This document shows, one piece after another, positions 10,013 to 20,160 of a stretch of DNA of 28,426 nucleotides. This DNA is from Gymnopilus junonius. Its lineage: Eukaryota > Basidiomycota > Agaricomycetes > Agaricales > Galerinaceae. The DNA is taken from NCBI GenBank assembly GCA_015501075.1, contig JADNYJ010000414.1:1-28426 (forward strand), in the 5' to 3' direction. Below the pieces are notes generated by a model. That model was not told the origin of the DNA and searched no databases. It saw only the letters and a list, made by a program, of their open reading frames with translations. The translations under genes and the position numbers were made by a program. Within the stretch, counting starts at the first letter, position 1, and every line of letters starts with the position of its first letter.

Positions 10013-11180
10013 ATCCACAACGTCTACTTCGGGTCTTGCCCTTCATTCCTGCATTCTCAATTGGCAAATTGTTTCGGTTGTAAATGTCGTGGCTCTAGGA
10101 GAGCCGTGACTATAACAACATTCTCACATCACCTCCAATAACCCTCGTAGGTCTCTTCCTTTCATCGCCCTTGAATCCACTCCACGCAGTACACACTTTT
10201 TCCTTGTGCGTCCTTCTTTCATGATCTCTTCCCCGGTATCTTCAGGACCCACGCTCTCGAAGACACCTTCTGTTACCAGTGACACGAAATCCAGATGGTT
10301 CCACCTTCGACCTACTATTAGCAATGACAGGAAGGTATGGTGATCATTACTTTTTGTCCTGATTTATGCGACAGATTTTGAACTCTTAGAAACGTGAACG
10401 TCGGTTATCATCCCTACCGAATCGCGCCATCTTCCGTCTTCCCACTCGCCAGAACTGCATCGCCTTTGGGCTTACTCTGTAAGATCCATTTTGGCGTGAT
10501 GTCTAGCCAATGTTTACCTCTTCTGTTTCTCTTCTCAGCCCTCCTCTTCAAACACTACCAAGGCGTTTCATTTCCAACGATCGATATCGGCCCACACCGA
10601 GACGCAGTCGAATGATCCTAATTGCCCTCGCCATGACCCGTGGGTTAAGGCGCCTTGGATATAAAGCCAGAATGTGGAAGCGGTCGCCTATTCATAAGAA
10701 GAAGTCAATCAGAGCATCGACTGCTGCGTCTAAAATGAAGCAATCTTCTCTCAAGCAATCCTCCCTCAAGCAATCCTCCGCCAAGCAACCCTCCGCCAAG
10801 CAACCTTTCGTTAAACATCCCCAACGCAAACCGCCACCTCGCCCTCTTACAATCATTCAAAGCCATGGGAAGAAGAGAAAAAGGAAACGTTCAACGTGGG
10901 TCGCTTGCATTTTGAAGTATGAATATGAGTGACACTCCTGGATCTTCTGGACACAGGATACCCGTTCACAAGTTCAAGGTCACTTTGCCTCTTCCTCAGC
11001 ATCATATAGCTCAGGGCACGCAACTGGCAGGACCTTCCGTTCAAGCACAGGAAAACAGGCAGGAGGAGTATACGGGAATAAGCCTGAATCTGATAGATCT
11101 TCGATGTAAGTCACTTGGTTTTTGTAACCTTGAACTTAAATACACATTGTTAAAACCTTCAGGGGAATATCGAGCAAGAT
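10013..11180 (+). other. Unassigned coding-like region resembling positions 1-900
   Basis: Open frames at 10510-10932 and 10919-11182 are the main content. The first has a basic Ser/Lys/Gln-rich tail (KQSS repeats, then GKKRKRKRST), which could be a nuclear localisation signal. The second includes HKFKVTLPLPQHH and ends its candidate exon LIDLR at a GTAAG donor (about 11106). The CCGTTCACAAGTTCAAG block and the following donor parallel the left end of the window. The product is unknown and the start and stop are uncertain. Confidence 0.3.
10736..10810 (+). repeat. 15-bp minisatellite encoding KQSS-type repeats
   Basis: About five head-to-tail copies of a 15-bp unit close to AAGCAATCCTCCCTC. 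In the frame of the 10510-10932 open frame each reads K-Q-S/P-S-L/A. The unit length is a multiple of three, so copy-number change would keep the frame. Confidence 0.75.
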
Positions 11181-11428
11181 AAATTCGGCACTGATGAATG
11201 ACGCTTTTTACTTTATTGACGAACAAGAACCGGAACGATGTCAGAGCAGACAATATCAATCTATGTCATATGGATATGGACAACGTACATCAAGCCTGTA
11301 CCGTAATGAACTATAAAGCTTTTAACGGCATATCAGCTCGTACCGTAGACAGTGTCTATTTCGTCGGACGTTATTCAATAACGCGATCAATTCTAGCGAC
11401 CCTAAAAATTCATGTAGATCTGTTCCTA
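11181..11428. other. Spacer 3' of MYND copy B
   Basis: Nothing recognised. In the left duplicate the corresponding position holds the GH131 gene. No GH131 remnant is visible here. Confidence 0.4.
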
Positions 11429-13406
11429 TCACTTCCATCCCCCAGAGATCCAGCCGTTAAATTCATAGAATCGGGTAAGCGTTTTAGGTTCCATCTTTGA
11501 GAGAAGACTGCCCCATGGATTACGCCTAGGACTGAGCTCTGGATGAAAGGTAATACCCGCACCCTTGAACAGTATAGACTCTCTTAAGGCTTCTGCCTCG
11601 TTGTAAGCCTTAGAAATAGCAATCGGCAAAAGAGTTGAGACAAGGAACGCATTTGCTTACCGTGAACAAACTAGGAATTTTTTGTCGAAACATAGCATGG
11701 TATGTTCTGGTCCAAGACGCGATATCACCCTTGCAACATACAGAGTTGAAGGCGATAGCTAGGTCGGGTTTGACAAAGGCGCTTCCTTGGTCAGCGATGT
11801 ATTCATGGTATGTCCTACATCGAGAATTAAATCAGGCGTAGAAATTATGACCCTTGAGTAGGATGGCGCACTTTGGATGGTGATCGTGAATCATCATCCG
11901 CCCATTGCTTTCACATTGACTGGATTTGAATAATAAATATCGCATCACCCAAAATATTATTCAAAGAGACATACGCGCAAATTTCGATCTCATTGATTAT
12001 AGGATCTTCTCCAGTTAAATCATCCAAGTCTGGTCCAACGAATGTCATCTGAGAACCCTTAGTTATATGAGTTGTAAAAGAGGAAATGAAGAGAAAGTAC
12101 CATCAAAGTTTTCACTAAAGGCAGACGATGCAAGATCTCCTCAAATATTTCATCGTTCATGATTTCGACTTCCGCTGCGCCGATCACCTTGCATATCGCA
12201 TTAGTAATGATGAGAGAGAATTAAGGAGGACCTACATGGATATTGAGCACCTCCTTCATGGTCCATGAGTAATCATCACCGTTCAGAATTTCCAGGCCCC
12301 ATAAGATGGTCATAGGCATTGATAGGTTTTCGCTGACAGCACGGAGTGTCGCCTCCAAGAAATCATGGCCTTTAGAAGAATGAGAGCTTAGTGTGTTAGC
12401 CAAGTCAGATAAATAATGGGTCCAATCGATATCTTGAAGAGAAGACCACGACGGCACAGTACGCTCCGGCATCCAATTGAATTCCCCGACGTTGGAGCCT
12501 GGTAATAAAATTTGGGAGCATCTCATGTCGTCAAAGCATCGTCTATTCATCTGGCAATGTGAAAGATTCTCGCGACTGTATTTGGATGGTTCTTCTTGGT
12601 GCTTGGACTTCATAGACAGCCAGTGTAGATTACAGCAGTAAAAAGAGAGCGCGCAACCAGGACATGGCTTTAGAACTGTTGGAGAAGTATTCTGGATTGC
12701 AAGTCTTGCTTCAATGCGAAAGATCGCATCCGATCGGCCACTGCGTAATATCAAATTAGGCTCTGGTTTGTTGTCTCAATGTAAGAAGGCGTACCATGCA
12801 AGACAATGCGGTTCCCAACCCAACACGTTACACTCGTGATTGAGGAGTGTCCTCTCTAGTTCCTCCTCCAACTTATCCATAACAAGACACCCGACGCTGT
12901 CGAGACATTCCTCCACCTCTTCCTCGTTTATGAAATGATGAGTGTATGGGTTTTTACGAACGAATGAGTACGGCTTCAGGAGGTCGGGTCCGTATTTCCT
13001 TTCCACAGCCTGGTACGCGGTGCAAAACTCCTGGTGATCGGGCCACTGCGCCTGTACTTTAGTGTGAGGAAAGTAATAAAAGAGTATATGTATCATAAAA
13101 TAATACCATCTGACACTCTGATTACCATTTGATTAGAATTTTGAACGCTCGATGAGATTTAAAAGGCTTACCTTGGTCACAAAACCAAAGGTGACGACAT
13201 CCGCACTGTGAAAGGGAGTTTTCGGCACTTCTTCCACTTAAACAATAGAAGCAAGCTAGACCAAGATTAACAAGGATTGGTGGAACGCGTCTATGATCCA
13301 TGGAGCGTGAATCTGAAGAAGAATTTGAAGGAGCATTTGAGGAAACATCTGAGTAGGCATCCGAGGAGGCCTCTGGAGGGGCATCTGAAGGAACATCCGA
13401 AGACAT
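11429..13406 (-). CDS. MYND zinc-finger protein with MSS51-type C-terminal domain (copy B)
   Basis: Nine exons on the minus strand give an unbroken 516-residue protein: 13406-13172, 13117-13107 (an 11-nt microexon), 13051-12795, 12740-12236, 12187-12101, 12048-11975, 11919-11872, 11814-11661 and 11608-11429, all GT-AG introns. Only exon 1 differs in length from copy A (235 against 145 nt). The extra part encodes a Ser/Asp/Pro-rich start (SSDVPSDAPPEASSDAYSDV) with degenerate SDxxS repeats. If translation began at the internal Met in SRSMDHRRVPP the protein would resemble copy A. The MYND ligands (ACFYC, SQCGCRHLWFC, ECQ, QWPDHQEFC), the second Cys/His set (CLAC, CPGC, FYC with H) and the MSS51_C blocks (VIGAAEVEI, TFVGPDL, CAQC, MIHDHHPK, KPDLAIAFNS, SLFT-AYNEAEA, HPELSPRRNPW) are all kept. 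The minus strand is C/T-rich just before the ATG, as in many fungal core promoters. Function is unknown. Confidence 0.93.
13299..13404 (-). repeat. Degenerate short repeat in the 5' coding end of copy B
   Basis: The coding strand repeats variants of GCATCTGA/GAGG-like 12-15-base units (seen on the plus strand as CATCTGAAG, CATCTGAG, CATCCGAGG, CATCTGAAGG). This encodes a low-complexity S-D-A/V-P/S tail absent from copy A, probably grown by replication slippage. Confidence 0.6.
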
Positions 13407-14169
13407 CTAGGAGAGTAGTGTAATACCAAGGAAGAGGAGGGATGCGAATACAAAATAGTCGAGCCAAAAAACATTGATGCGATCACGTTGGAATTTTCCT
13501 TCTTTACCCCCCTGACCGATTCAGACTCAGCGTGTTACTTCAGTTGGTTTTTTTTGTGATGCAGGACGCAAATTCACGCTGAAAAGGATACAATGTACTT
13601 TGTAGAAATGATTTGGGACCAAGAGACCTTGTCTTTACCATAGTACATATGATTCTGTCATTTTCTACTCCACGACCTTCTCACGAGGGAGGGGCTTTAA
13701 AAACGTATAATCGCCGAAATCCTCATGCGAAGATTCATTGTTCGATAAATCAAGCCAGAAAAACGTGTTCAGCTCATTCTGGCTTTGTCGTATTTATGAC
13801 CCGGTGGATCTGTGCCCCACTGGTTCGTCTGCTAAGTGCTTGGTCGAGTTTCAGGAAGGCAATGATGTACCTTAGTGAAATAATTTAAAGTATTTTCAAT
13901 GACTTCAGTGATACCAAACGGTGGAATTTCCTCATGAAAAATCTTTTCAAAGCAAGTGGCTGTAGAAATAAATTAGAGCATACCCTTAAACCAGGAAATC
14001 GTCTGTGAAAAACTGATCATCTTGCGCTCATCTCAAAGTTTAATTCACATGAAAGTCTTGGATGTTATATTAGCAACCATTCCATAGTACTCTAAAAGAA
14101 TAATCCTATAAACCATTTGCCTCTTGATCAGGGACTGAAGCCAAAGATGATTATGTAATTAAAGGCGGG
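13407..14169. other. 5' flank of MYND copy B
   Basis: No gene is seen. The part at about 13660-13820 matches the copy A flank at about 5455-5640. The rest, to 14169, shows no recognised feature. Confidence 0.5.
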
Positions 14170-15019
14170 AGGCAGCCGGAGAAAGCGGAGGAAGGGCGCG
14201 GGAACGTTCGGGGGATCCGTTCACCAAGGACGTCAATTCTCGAACTTGAATTCCATCACTCAATATTCCTCGCTTTCATATCCAACTGCGCCAGGAAGTA
14301 TCGTTATTAGGCGTTCTTGTATAGCCAGGCCCGGGCTTTAACATCGCACGATGCAAACCGAATTACCTACTGCGCCAACCAAATCACCCGAATTCGACCC
14401 GGTTCGATTGGATTCGGGGAATGAACTACGCTCTTGGGACACGTTTTTCGAGTTCAAGCTTAGGCTAATGGTTATTTAAATATTTATCCCTGACAGTGAT
14501 GCCCCCTTGAATGAACGCAGCTCCACCAATGGGTGATTCGAGCCGGAACGTTTACTACGCAGTTTTATCATGCAAATTGGACCACATTGTCTGGGTATAT
14601 CTCTCTAAGATGTTCTCACTAGTCCTTCTGCTGACGTGCTTCCGGTTTTGCAGAATCATCCCTGAATCAGTTGCGACCCTCGCCTGAGCAGCATGCTTCA
14701 GCCGTGTAATTTCAGATTACGCCGCAACCAGTCGCCAGCGCTGCTCTGACGAAGAATCGGAAGGCATCTCCTGACAGCATCACTGTTTTTCCTCTGGCTT
14801 TCCCCCTTTGCTAGCCGATGGCGCATCCTACTCATAGTACGTATTCCACCCGTCGCATGTACTCGTCTGAATGACCGTTTCCAGTTTGTTTAAAAAGTCA
14901 TGATGGTCCAGACCACTATCTCCACGGCTGTCTGACGTCTGAAGCTTGAAGTTTGAGGTTACGAAAAGGTCTGGGAGGATGAACGTGAAATTCAGCAGAA
15001 TGGTCGACGAACGGGAGAT

Positions 15020-16500
15020 CACCAAGACCGGGATTTTTGGCGATGAAGTACAGACTCCCTTGACCTAATGGAGCGGCGTATGTAATGGAAGACGGCCACG
15101 AACAGTTATCCCTCCTCGCTATACGGCTCCAGCACATCGTTTCCCCCCTTCAATGTCACGTAGCGGCAGTTACCATCCTCATCTTCAACGCCACCTTCTC
15201 TCCCCTTTGTCCAGGAATTCGTAATCCCACCCAGCTCTAGGCAAGTTCCTCCTTCAAGACCGCCGTTTCCTTCCCTCTCCGCCATCCTCTACGTTCTAGG
15301 GCCCACAACTCCCTGACCATGGTCAAATGTCGCATGGGGTACAAGCAGGTGGCAGTGCTGCGAAGTGGCGGTGCAGGTGCCTCCTAGTCCAACCTCTACT
15401 TTCAAATTTTTGGATGACGATGAGCCCTCTCCGCTGGGCTCAACGAATGAATAGTAACCCTTATGGGTAGTGTACCTGTACCTCTGCCGTTGCGACTCCA
15501 GCGTCGAACGGTATGCCGTTGAGGTCGTATGTCGATGAAGAAGAGACACGGCAAGATGGACGCTTGGTCTTCAAGATTCTTAGTGATGAAGATGCGATTT
15601 CAGCTGAAATAGCGCCGATTGTGAAGGAAGATGACCATGAACTGTTACCTTCGCTACCTGTACGATTCGAGCTCGTCTCCACTTCAACCTTGCGCCCTTC
15701 TCGACCTTTAACGTCGCCTCGCCTATCCTTCATCTTTCAAATTTACAACTGGCTCTTAGCAAACTTCTCCTTCTACTCCGCACTCCCGCACTCCCAGACC
15801 TCGCACAAGTTCTCCTGCCCACAACTCAACGCCCATCCTCATCCTTCCATAACGCCTGTGGCAGTGCCGCTAGGTGGCGGTGCAGGCTCCTGGCGCAACT
15901 TCACTTTCAAACTTTTTGGATGGCGATGAGCCCTCTCCGCTGGGCTCAACGCGTACAATAGTATCCCCTAGGATTTATGCGCTTGTACCTCTATATTGCG
16001 ACCATACCGTGAAGCGGTATGCTGTTGAGGACGTAGGCCGACAAAGAAGAAACACGGCAAGATGGACTCTTGGTCTTCAAGGTTTTTGACGACCCAGACC
16101 GTCCGTCTGCAACTGATACGGAGAAATGTGGTCACGAACAGTCATCCGCGCCGACTGTATTACTACAGCTCATCCCCCCCTTCAGCCGAATACACATTCG
16201 GGACTCTCAATGTTGCTTTGCCTTTCCTTCCTCCATCATTCAATCCCCCTCTAGATATCGGAAAACTTCAAACCTCTATTCACTGCTCCTCGCCCCCCAC
16301 CAATGCTCCGCAAGTTCTACTGCCTACAATTCAAACGCCTGTCCTCGGATAACGTCTGTGGCAGTGCTGTCGGGTGGCGGTGCTGACAGAATTTTTTACT
16401 TTCAACTTTGTGATCGAACGATGAGCCCCATGCGTACAATTTTTGTGGGATACGGGTGCATCCTGATGCGCTTGAACTTTTATCGTTGCAACCGCAACTC
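15020..16500 (+). repeat. Tandem ~500-510-bp modules, array 1 (three copies)
   Basis: GGCAGTGC marks start at 15351, 15860 and 16360 (spacings 509 and 500). After each mark come GGTGGCGGTGC or a variant, an ACTTTCAAA/ACTTTCAAC segment, GATGAGCCC, and in the first two CTCTCCGCTGGGCTCAACG. Then in the first two come a GAAGAAxxGACACGGCAAGATGG block and the GATGA...CATGAAC/CACGAAC block, then a C/T-rich spacer of roughly 200 nt before the next mark. Confidence 0.7.
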
Positions 16501-16657
16501 CAGAAGCAATGCTTAAGAGAAACGAAACGATCACCAGCAACGATAATGCTGGCGATGCTCTGAAGTCGTCAGGAAGGAGTAGGATTATAGGATTTGGACA
16601 CGGGAACGAAGCGGAAGATGGTGAAGAGTAATGTGATGGTGTCTTTCAAGGGCCCTG

Positions 16658-16798
16658 GTAAGTTTGCTTGCTTGCTTACTTCCTCCTTTCTTTCTTTGTG
16701 TTCTTTCTTCATTCCTTTTTCCTTTGCTCCCTATTTTCGCCTTATCATTGGGTTTTGACCTAGTACTAACGGTTACGAACTATCTATCCTCTCTCTAG
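16658..16798 (+). other. Intron-like end of unit 1
   Basis: It begins GTAAGT, is strongly pyrimidine-rich, carries TACTAAC (about 16763), a perfect branch-site consensus, and ends CTCTCTAG. The layout is that of a spliceosomal intron, although at 141 nt it is longer than those in the intact genes here. Related stretches lie at 8608-8701, 18670-18819 and about 27770-27900. Confidence 0.5.
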
Positions 16799-16813
16799 CT
16801 GCACATCTGGACT

Positions 16814-18819
16814 GAAGGGGAAAAAACGGATGAAGGACGCGGAAATGTTCGGGGGGATCCATTCGATGAAACCAAGGAGAGGTCAACTCTTGACCTCGAC
16901 TTCGATAACTCAATAATGCACTACTTTCACGTCCAACTACACCGGAAAGTTTCGCTATACGGTGGTCCTGTACGGCTGCTCCGGCCACGGTGTGGTTTCA
17001 ACACCACGGGGCAAACCAAATCCAAACACCTACCCACCCGTTGAATAAACGCAGGATTCGAGTCGGAGCGTTTGCTACGCAGTCTCATCATACAAATTGG
17101 ACCTCATTTTCTGGGTATATCTCTTATATTATGTTTTCACTGGCCCTTTTGCTGACCTGCTCTCGGAATCATCCCTGAATCAGTTGCGACCCTTACTTGA
17201 GCAGTCGTGTAATTGCAGATCCCGCCATAGATGACCAGTCGTCAGCGCTGCTCCAACGAAGAATCGGAACGCATCCACTGATGGCGCTACTGTTTCTTTT
17301 CTTGCTTTTGGCCGAAGCTGCGCCCTACCCATGGCTCTACGTACGTATTCAGCCCTGTCCAATGCCCTCCTCGTCTGAATGTCAATTTTCATTTATGTTT
17401 AGGGTTCCATGACGGTACGGACCACGTCGGAGTAATGCATGCTACCTGAGATTCGAAGCCACGAAGGTGTTTAGGCGAATGGACATAAAATTCAGCAGGA
17501 CGAACGGGTGATAATCAACCTCAAGATGTAGTAAAAGCTTCCTTGACCTAACGGAGCGGCGCGTGTAAAGGAAGACAACCACAAGCAGTTACCCCGGCTC
17601 GTTGCATATTCCTAGCCAATTATTTATCTATTTCAATCCCAGGCGACGGCGGTTACTGTTTTCCATCTTTAACACCCCCCCTTCTCTTCTATGCCCCGGT
17701 TTTCACTATGCCAGCCAGCTCTATGCAAGCTTATACTTTCAGCCCATCGTCCCCTTTGCCCTCTCTCACGTCCCCCAAAAGTTCTGGGTCCCACAAGTCC
17801 CTGACCATCGTTGAACATCGCACGGGGTACAAGCAGGTGGCAGTGCTGCGAAGTGGCGGTGCAGGCTCCTGCCAGCGCAACTTCACTTTCAAATCTTTGG
17901 ATGATGATGAACCCTCTCCGCTGGGCTCAATGCGTACATAGTAACCCTTATAGGTAGTGCATCTGTACCCCTGCCGTTACGATCGTAACGTCAAGTGGTG
18001 TGCCGGTGAGGGCTTAGGTCGATGAAAATGAAACGCTACAACTTGCAAGATGAATGGTTGCTCTGCGAGATTTTTGGCGATGAAGAACGTGCGTCTGCAG
18101 CTGACATCGCGCTGAATATGGTTAAAGACTACCACCAACGGTCATCCCCGTTATTTGTATGATTCCTGCCTGTCTCCATCAGTTTTGCGCCCTTCTACCT
18201 TTCACATCGTCTCGCCCCCCACCTCGATTATCGCCCATCATTCGGTTCCCATATTGCTCTAAGCAAACCTCTCTCTTCATCCCCCATTCCTCGCCATCCC
18301 AGACGTCACACAAATTCTCTTACTTTCTACTCCACGACTGCATGTTAAGTAGACCAAATAGGTGGCAGTGCCGTCAGGTGGCGGTGCAGGCGGAATGCGA
18401 CTTTCAACTTTGTGATCGACGATGACCCCCTCTAGCGTGGACAATGCGTACACTTTATGTGGGCTACGAGTGCATGCTGATGTGCTTGAGCTTTTTCCAT
18501 CATTCCAACGTCACCCCCTCATTCAGAGCTCAAGCGAAACGAACATCCACCAGGAACGATCATACTGGTGATACTTTAAGGTCGTCACGAACAAGTAGAA
18601 TTTCGACATGTGGGAACGAAGCGGAAGATGAAGGGAAGATTCCTAGGATGGTGCAGTCAAAGGCTTTTCGTAAGCTCCATCCTTTCTTCCATCTTTCCGT
18701 CCTTCTTTCTTTGCGTTCTTTCTCCTTTATTTTACCCTATACCATATCCCCTTTTCATCCTTGTTTCCCATTGGTTCGTGGCATAGTGCTGACGGTTCCG
18801 AACTATCTATCCCCTCTAG
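16814..18819 (+). repeat. Repeat unit 2 (about 2.0 kb), tandem partner of unit 1
   Basis: This is a direct repeat of unit 1 with one module fewer. Module marks lie at 17839 and 18364 (525 bp apart). The terminal intron-like stretch runs from GTAAGC at 18670 to CCCCTCTAG at 18819, with TGCTGACGG where unit 1 has TACTAACGG. Just before it, the sequence encodes GNEAEDEGKIPRM, matching GNEAEDGEE in unit 1, so the segment before the donor is conserved. Confidence 0.7.
17839..18530 (+). repeat. Tandem ~525-bp modules, array 2 (two copies)
   Basis: Marks at 17839 and 18364. The first is nearly identical to the first module of array 1 over GGGTACAAGCAGGTGGCAGT and the following CGAAGTGGCGGTGCAGG. 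The second resembles the third module of array 1 (both read TTTCAACTTTGTGATCGA after the mark). Module 1 pairs with module 1 and last with last, so duplication of whole arrays came after the modules had diverged. Confidence 0.65.
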
Positions 18820-20160
18820 CGTCACGAGCCGACAACGTCTAGCTATCGCAAATACACAGAGAACACCTATCCTGCAATTTGCACCTTTCATCGTCTTCCG
18901 TCTGCCCTGAAGGCATCAAGTACCACTTCCTCGTCTAACCCCACTCTTTGTCTCACCACCTTTCCCTTCTTTCTATGCCTATTTTCCTCCCGATACGCGA
19001 AATGGCTCTCAGCCACGTCCAGGTCGGTATCGCTCCTCCGCCACGTCGTCACCTTCACTTCCCTCACCCTTACTATTGTCAATTCACCTCAGCTCTTTGG
19101 AAACTTTTACTTCCAGCTTAGTGACTCTAGCTCGTTGTCTCTGGGCTTGAGCACCACCAGCACCTTGAGCGAGTACAATTTGACGAGTTGAGTGAATTCA
19201 TATGGGAGCCGGATTGTATAGAGGTTCAATCGCATTTTCTCGGTCCGTCTTTTTGTCGCTTTTCGTTATTTTCTCGTGCTGATATTCTGGTCACCCTATA
19301 GTTCGGTGTAGCCGTATGCGGCCTCAGGTAACCTTGAGATTCGTCACCATACCTCAAGCTCAAAGCACGTCGCAGACAATCCAGTTGCACGCACTGCCCT
19401 CATGGAGGACTGGGATAACGATCAACTGTACCTCCACACCAGGCGTTGGTACAGCTTGTCTGGTCCTCCGTATCCTGAACCTAAATGTTTGCCTCAGTCG
19501 ACATTATACACAACATCACGTAATTTACCCTCCAAGTGCGTTTTTTTTCCAACATGCAGCTACGGCTTTAATTTTGTTTTCTTCAGTAGCGACCGTCTTC
19601 ATAACCCATCATGACTGTAGTGAAGCTCATGAAGAGATATGGGACGATGAAGACGAGATCCTACTGTGCAAGAGTATGGCCATGAGGAATAAAATTTTAA
19701 CTATGAAGAATCGGTTTTCTTGGTTGAAAGAGTTGCGCAGGAGAAGGAAGATGACTGTGGCCACCCACGGCCTACTTTTTATGTGAATTTAAACAGGCAT
19801 TCTTCTATCTCTACCTCAAGCAGCGGCTACGCCATCCTTTTCGCCTTCACCCTCACCTCATCCCTTTTCGCCTTTATTCGCGAATTTTTCCAACATCCTG
19901 CAAACCTATACTTCCAACTCGCAACACCCCTCACCCGTACCCACCTTTCCAAGCTCCCTGTCCTTATAAGTGACAATTCCATCCATCAACGCGCTGCTGA
20001 CCGTCCAAGTGGGTGGCTGTGCAGTGGCAGTGTATGCAACGCGTCACTAACTCTTTCCGTCACTCTTTTCGAAATTCGGCTACGCTCCGCGCTTTGGAAC
20101 AACAGCCTAGCCGGAGACCAAGGAGAGATAGTAGATCCTTCCTGTGCTGGATATTAGGCT
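18820..20160 (+). repeat. Decayed fourth copy of the repeat family
   Basis: At 19225-19395 the sequence parallels unit 0 at 6800-6960 (TATTxTCTCGTGCTGATATTC; CTCAAGCTCAAAGCACGTCGCAGAC). At 19699-19760 the segment TATGAAGAA...GAAGGAAGATGACTG aligns without gaps with the GATGAAGAAC...GTGAAGGAAGATGACCA segment of the modules: 45 nt from the GAA to GATGAC in both. At about 20008-20050 a GTGGGTGGCTGTGCAGTGGC segment stands where the mark would be. Open frames 19316-19786 and 19720-20157 cross this but resemble no known family. Confidence 0.45.

Larger units (their letters stand above)
14170..16798 (+). repeat. Repeat unit 1 (about 2.6 kb), tandem partner of unit 2
   Basis: Unit 1 aligns in order with unit 2 (16814-18819). 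Shared blocks include GTTCGGGGGATCC (about 14208 and 16851), GAATCATCCCTGAATCAG (14653 and 17166), ACGAAGAATCGGAA (about 14750 and 17257), CCTTGACCTAA plus GGAGCGGCG (about 15058 and 17543), the module array, and a terminal intron-like stretch (16658-16798). Unit 1 has three modules and unit 2 has two, which explains most of the size difference. One open frame, 15513-15929, spans a full module (DEEETRQDGRLVFKILSDED ... VAVPLGGGAGSWRNFTFK), but other copies are broken in that frame. Confidence 0.7.

Noticed and set aside
6425..20110. Retrotransposon or DNA transposon explanation for the repeat units
   Set aside because: No reverse transcriptase, integrase, transposase or helicase motif and no clear terminal repeats were seen. 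A non-autonomous element remains possible, but I cannot support it.
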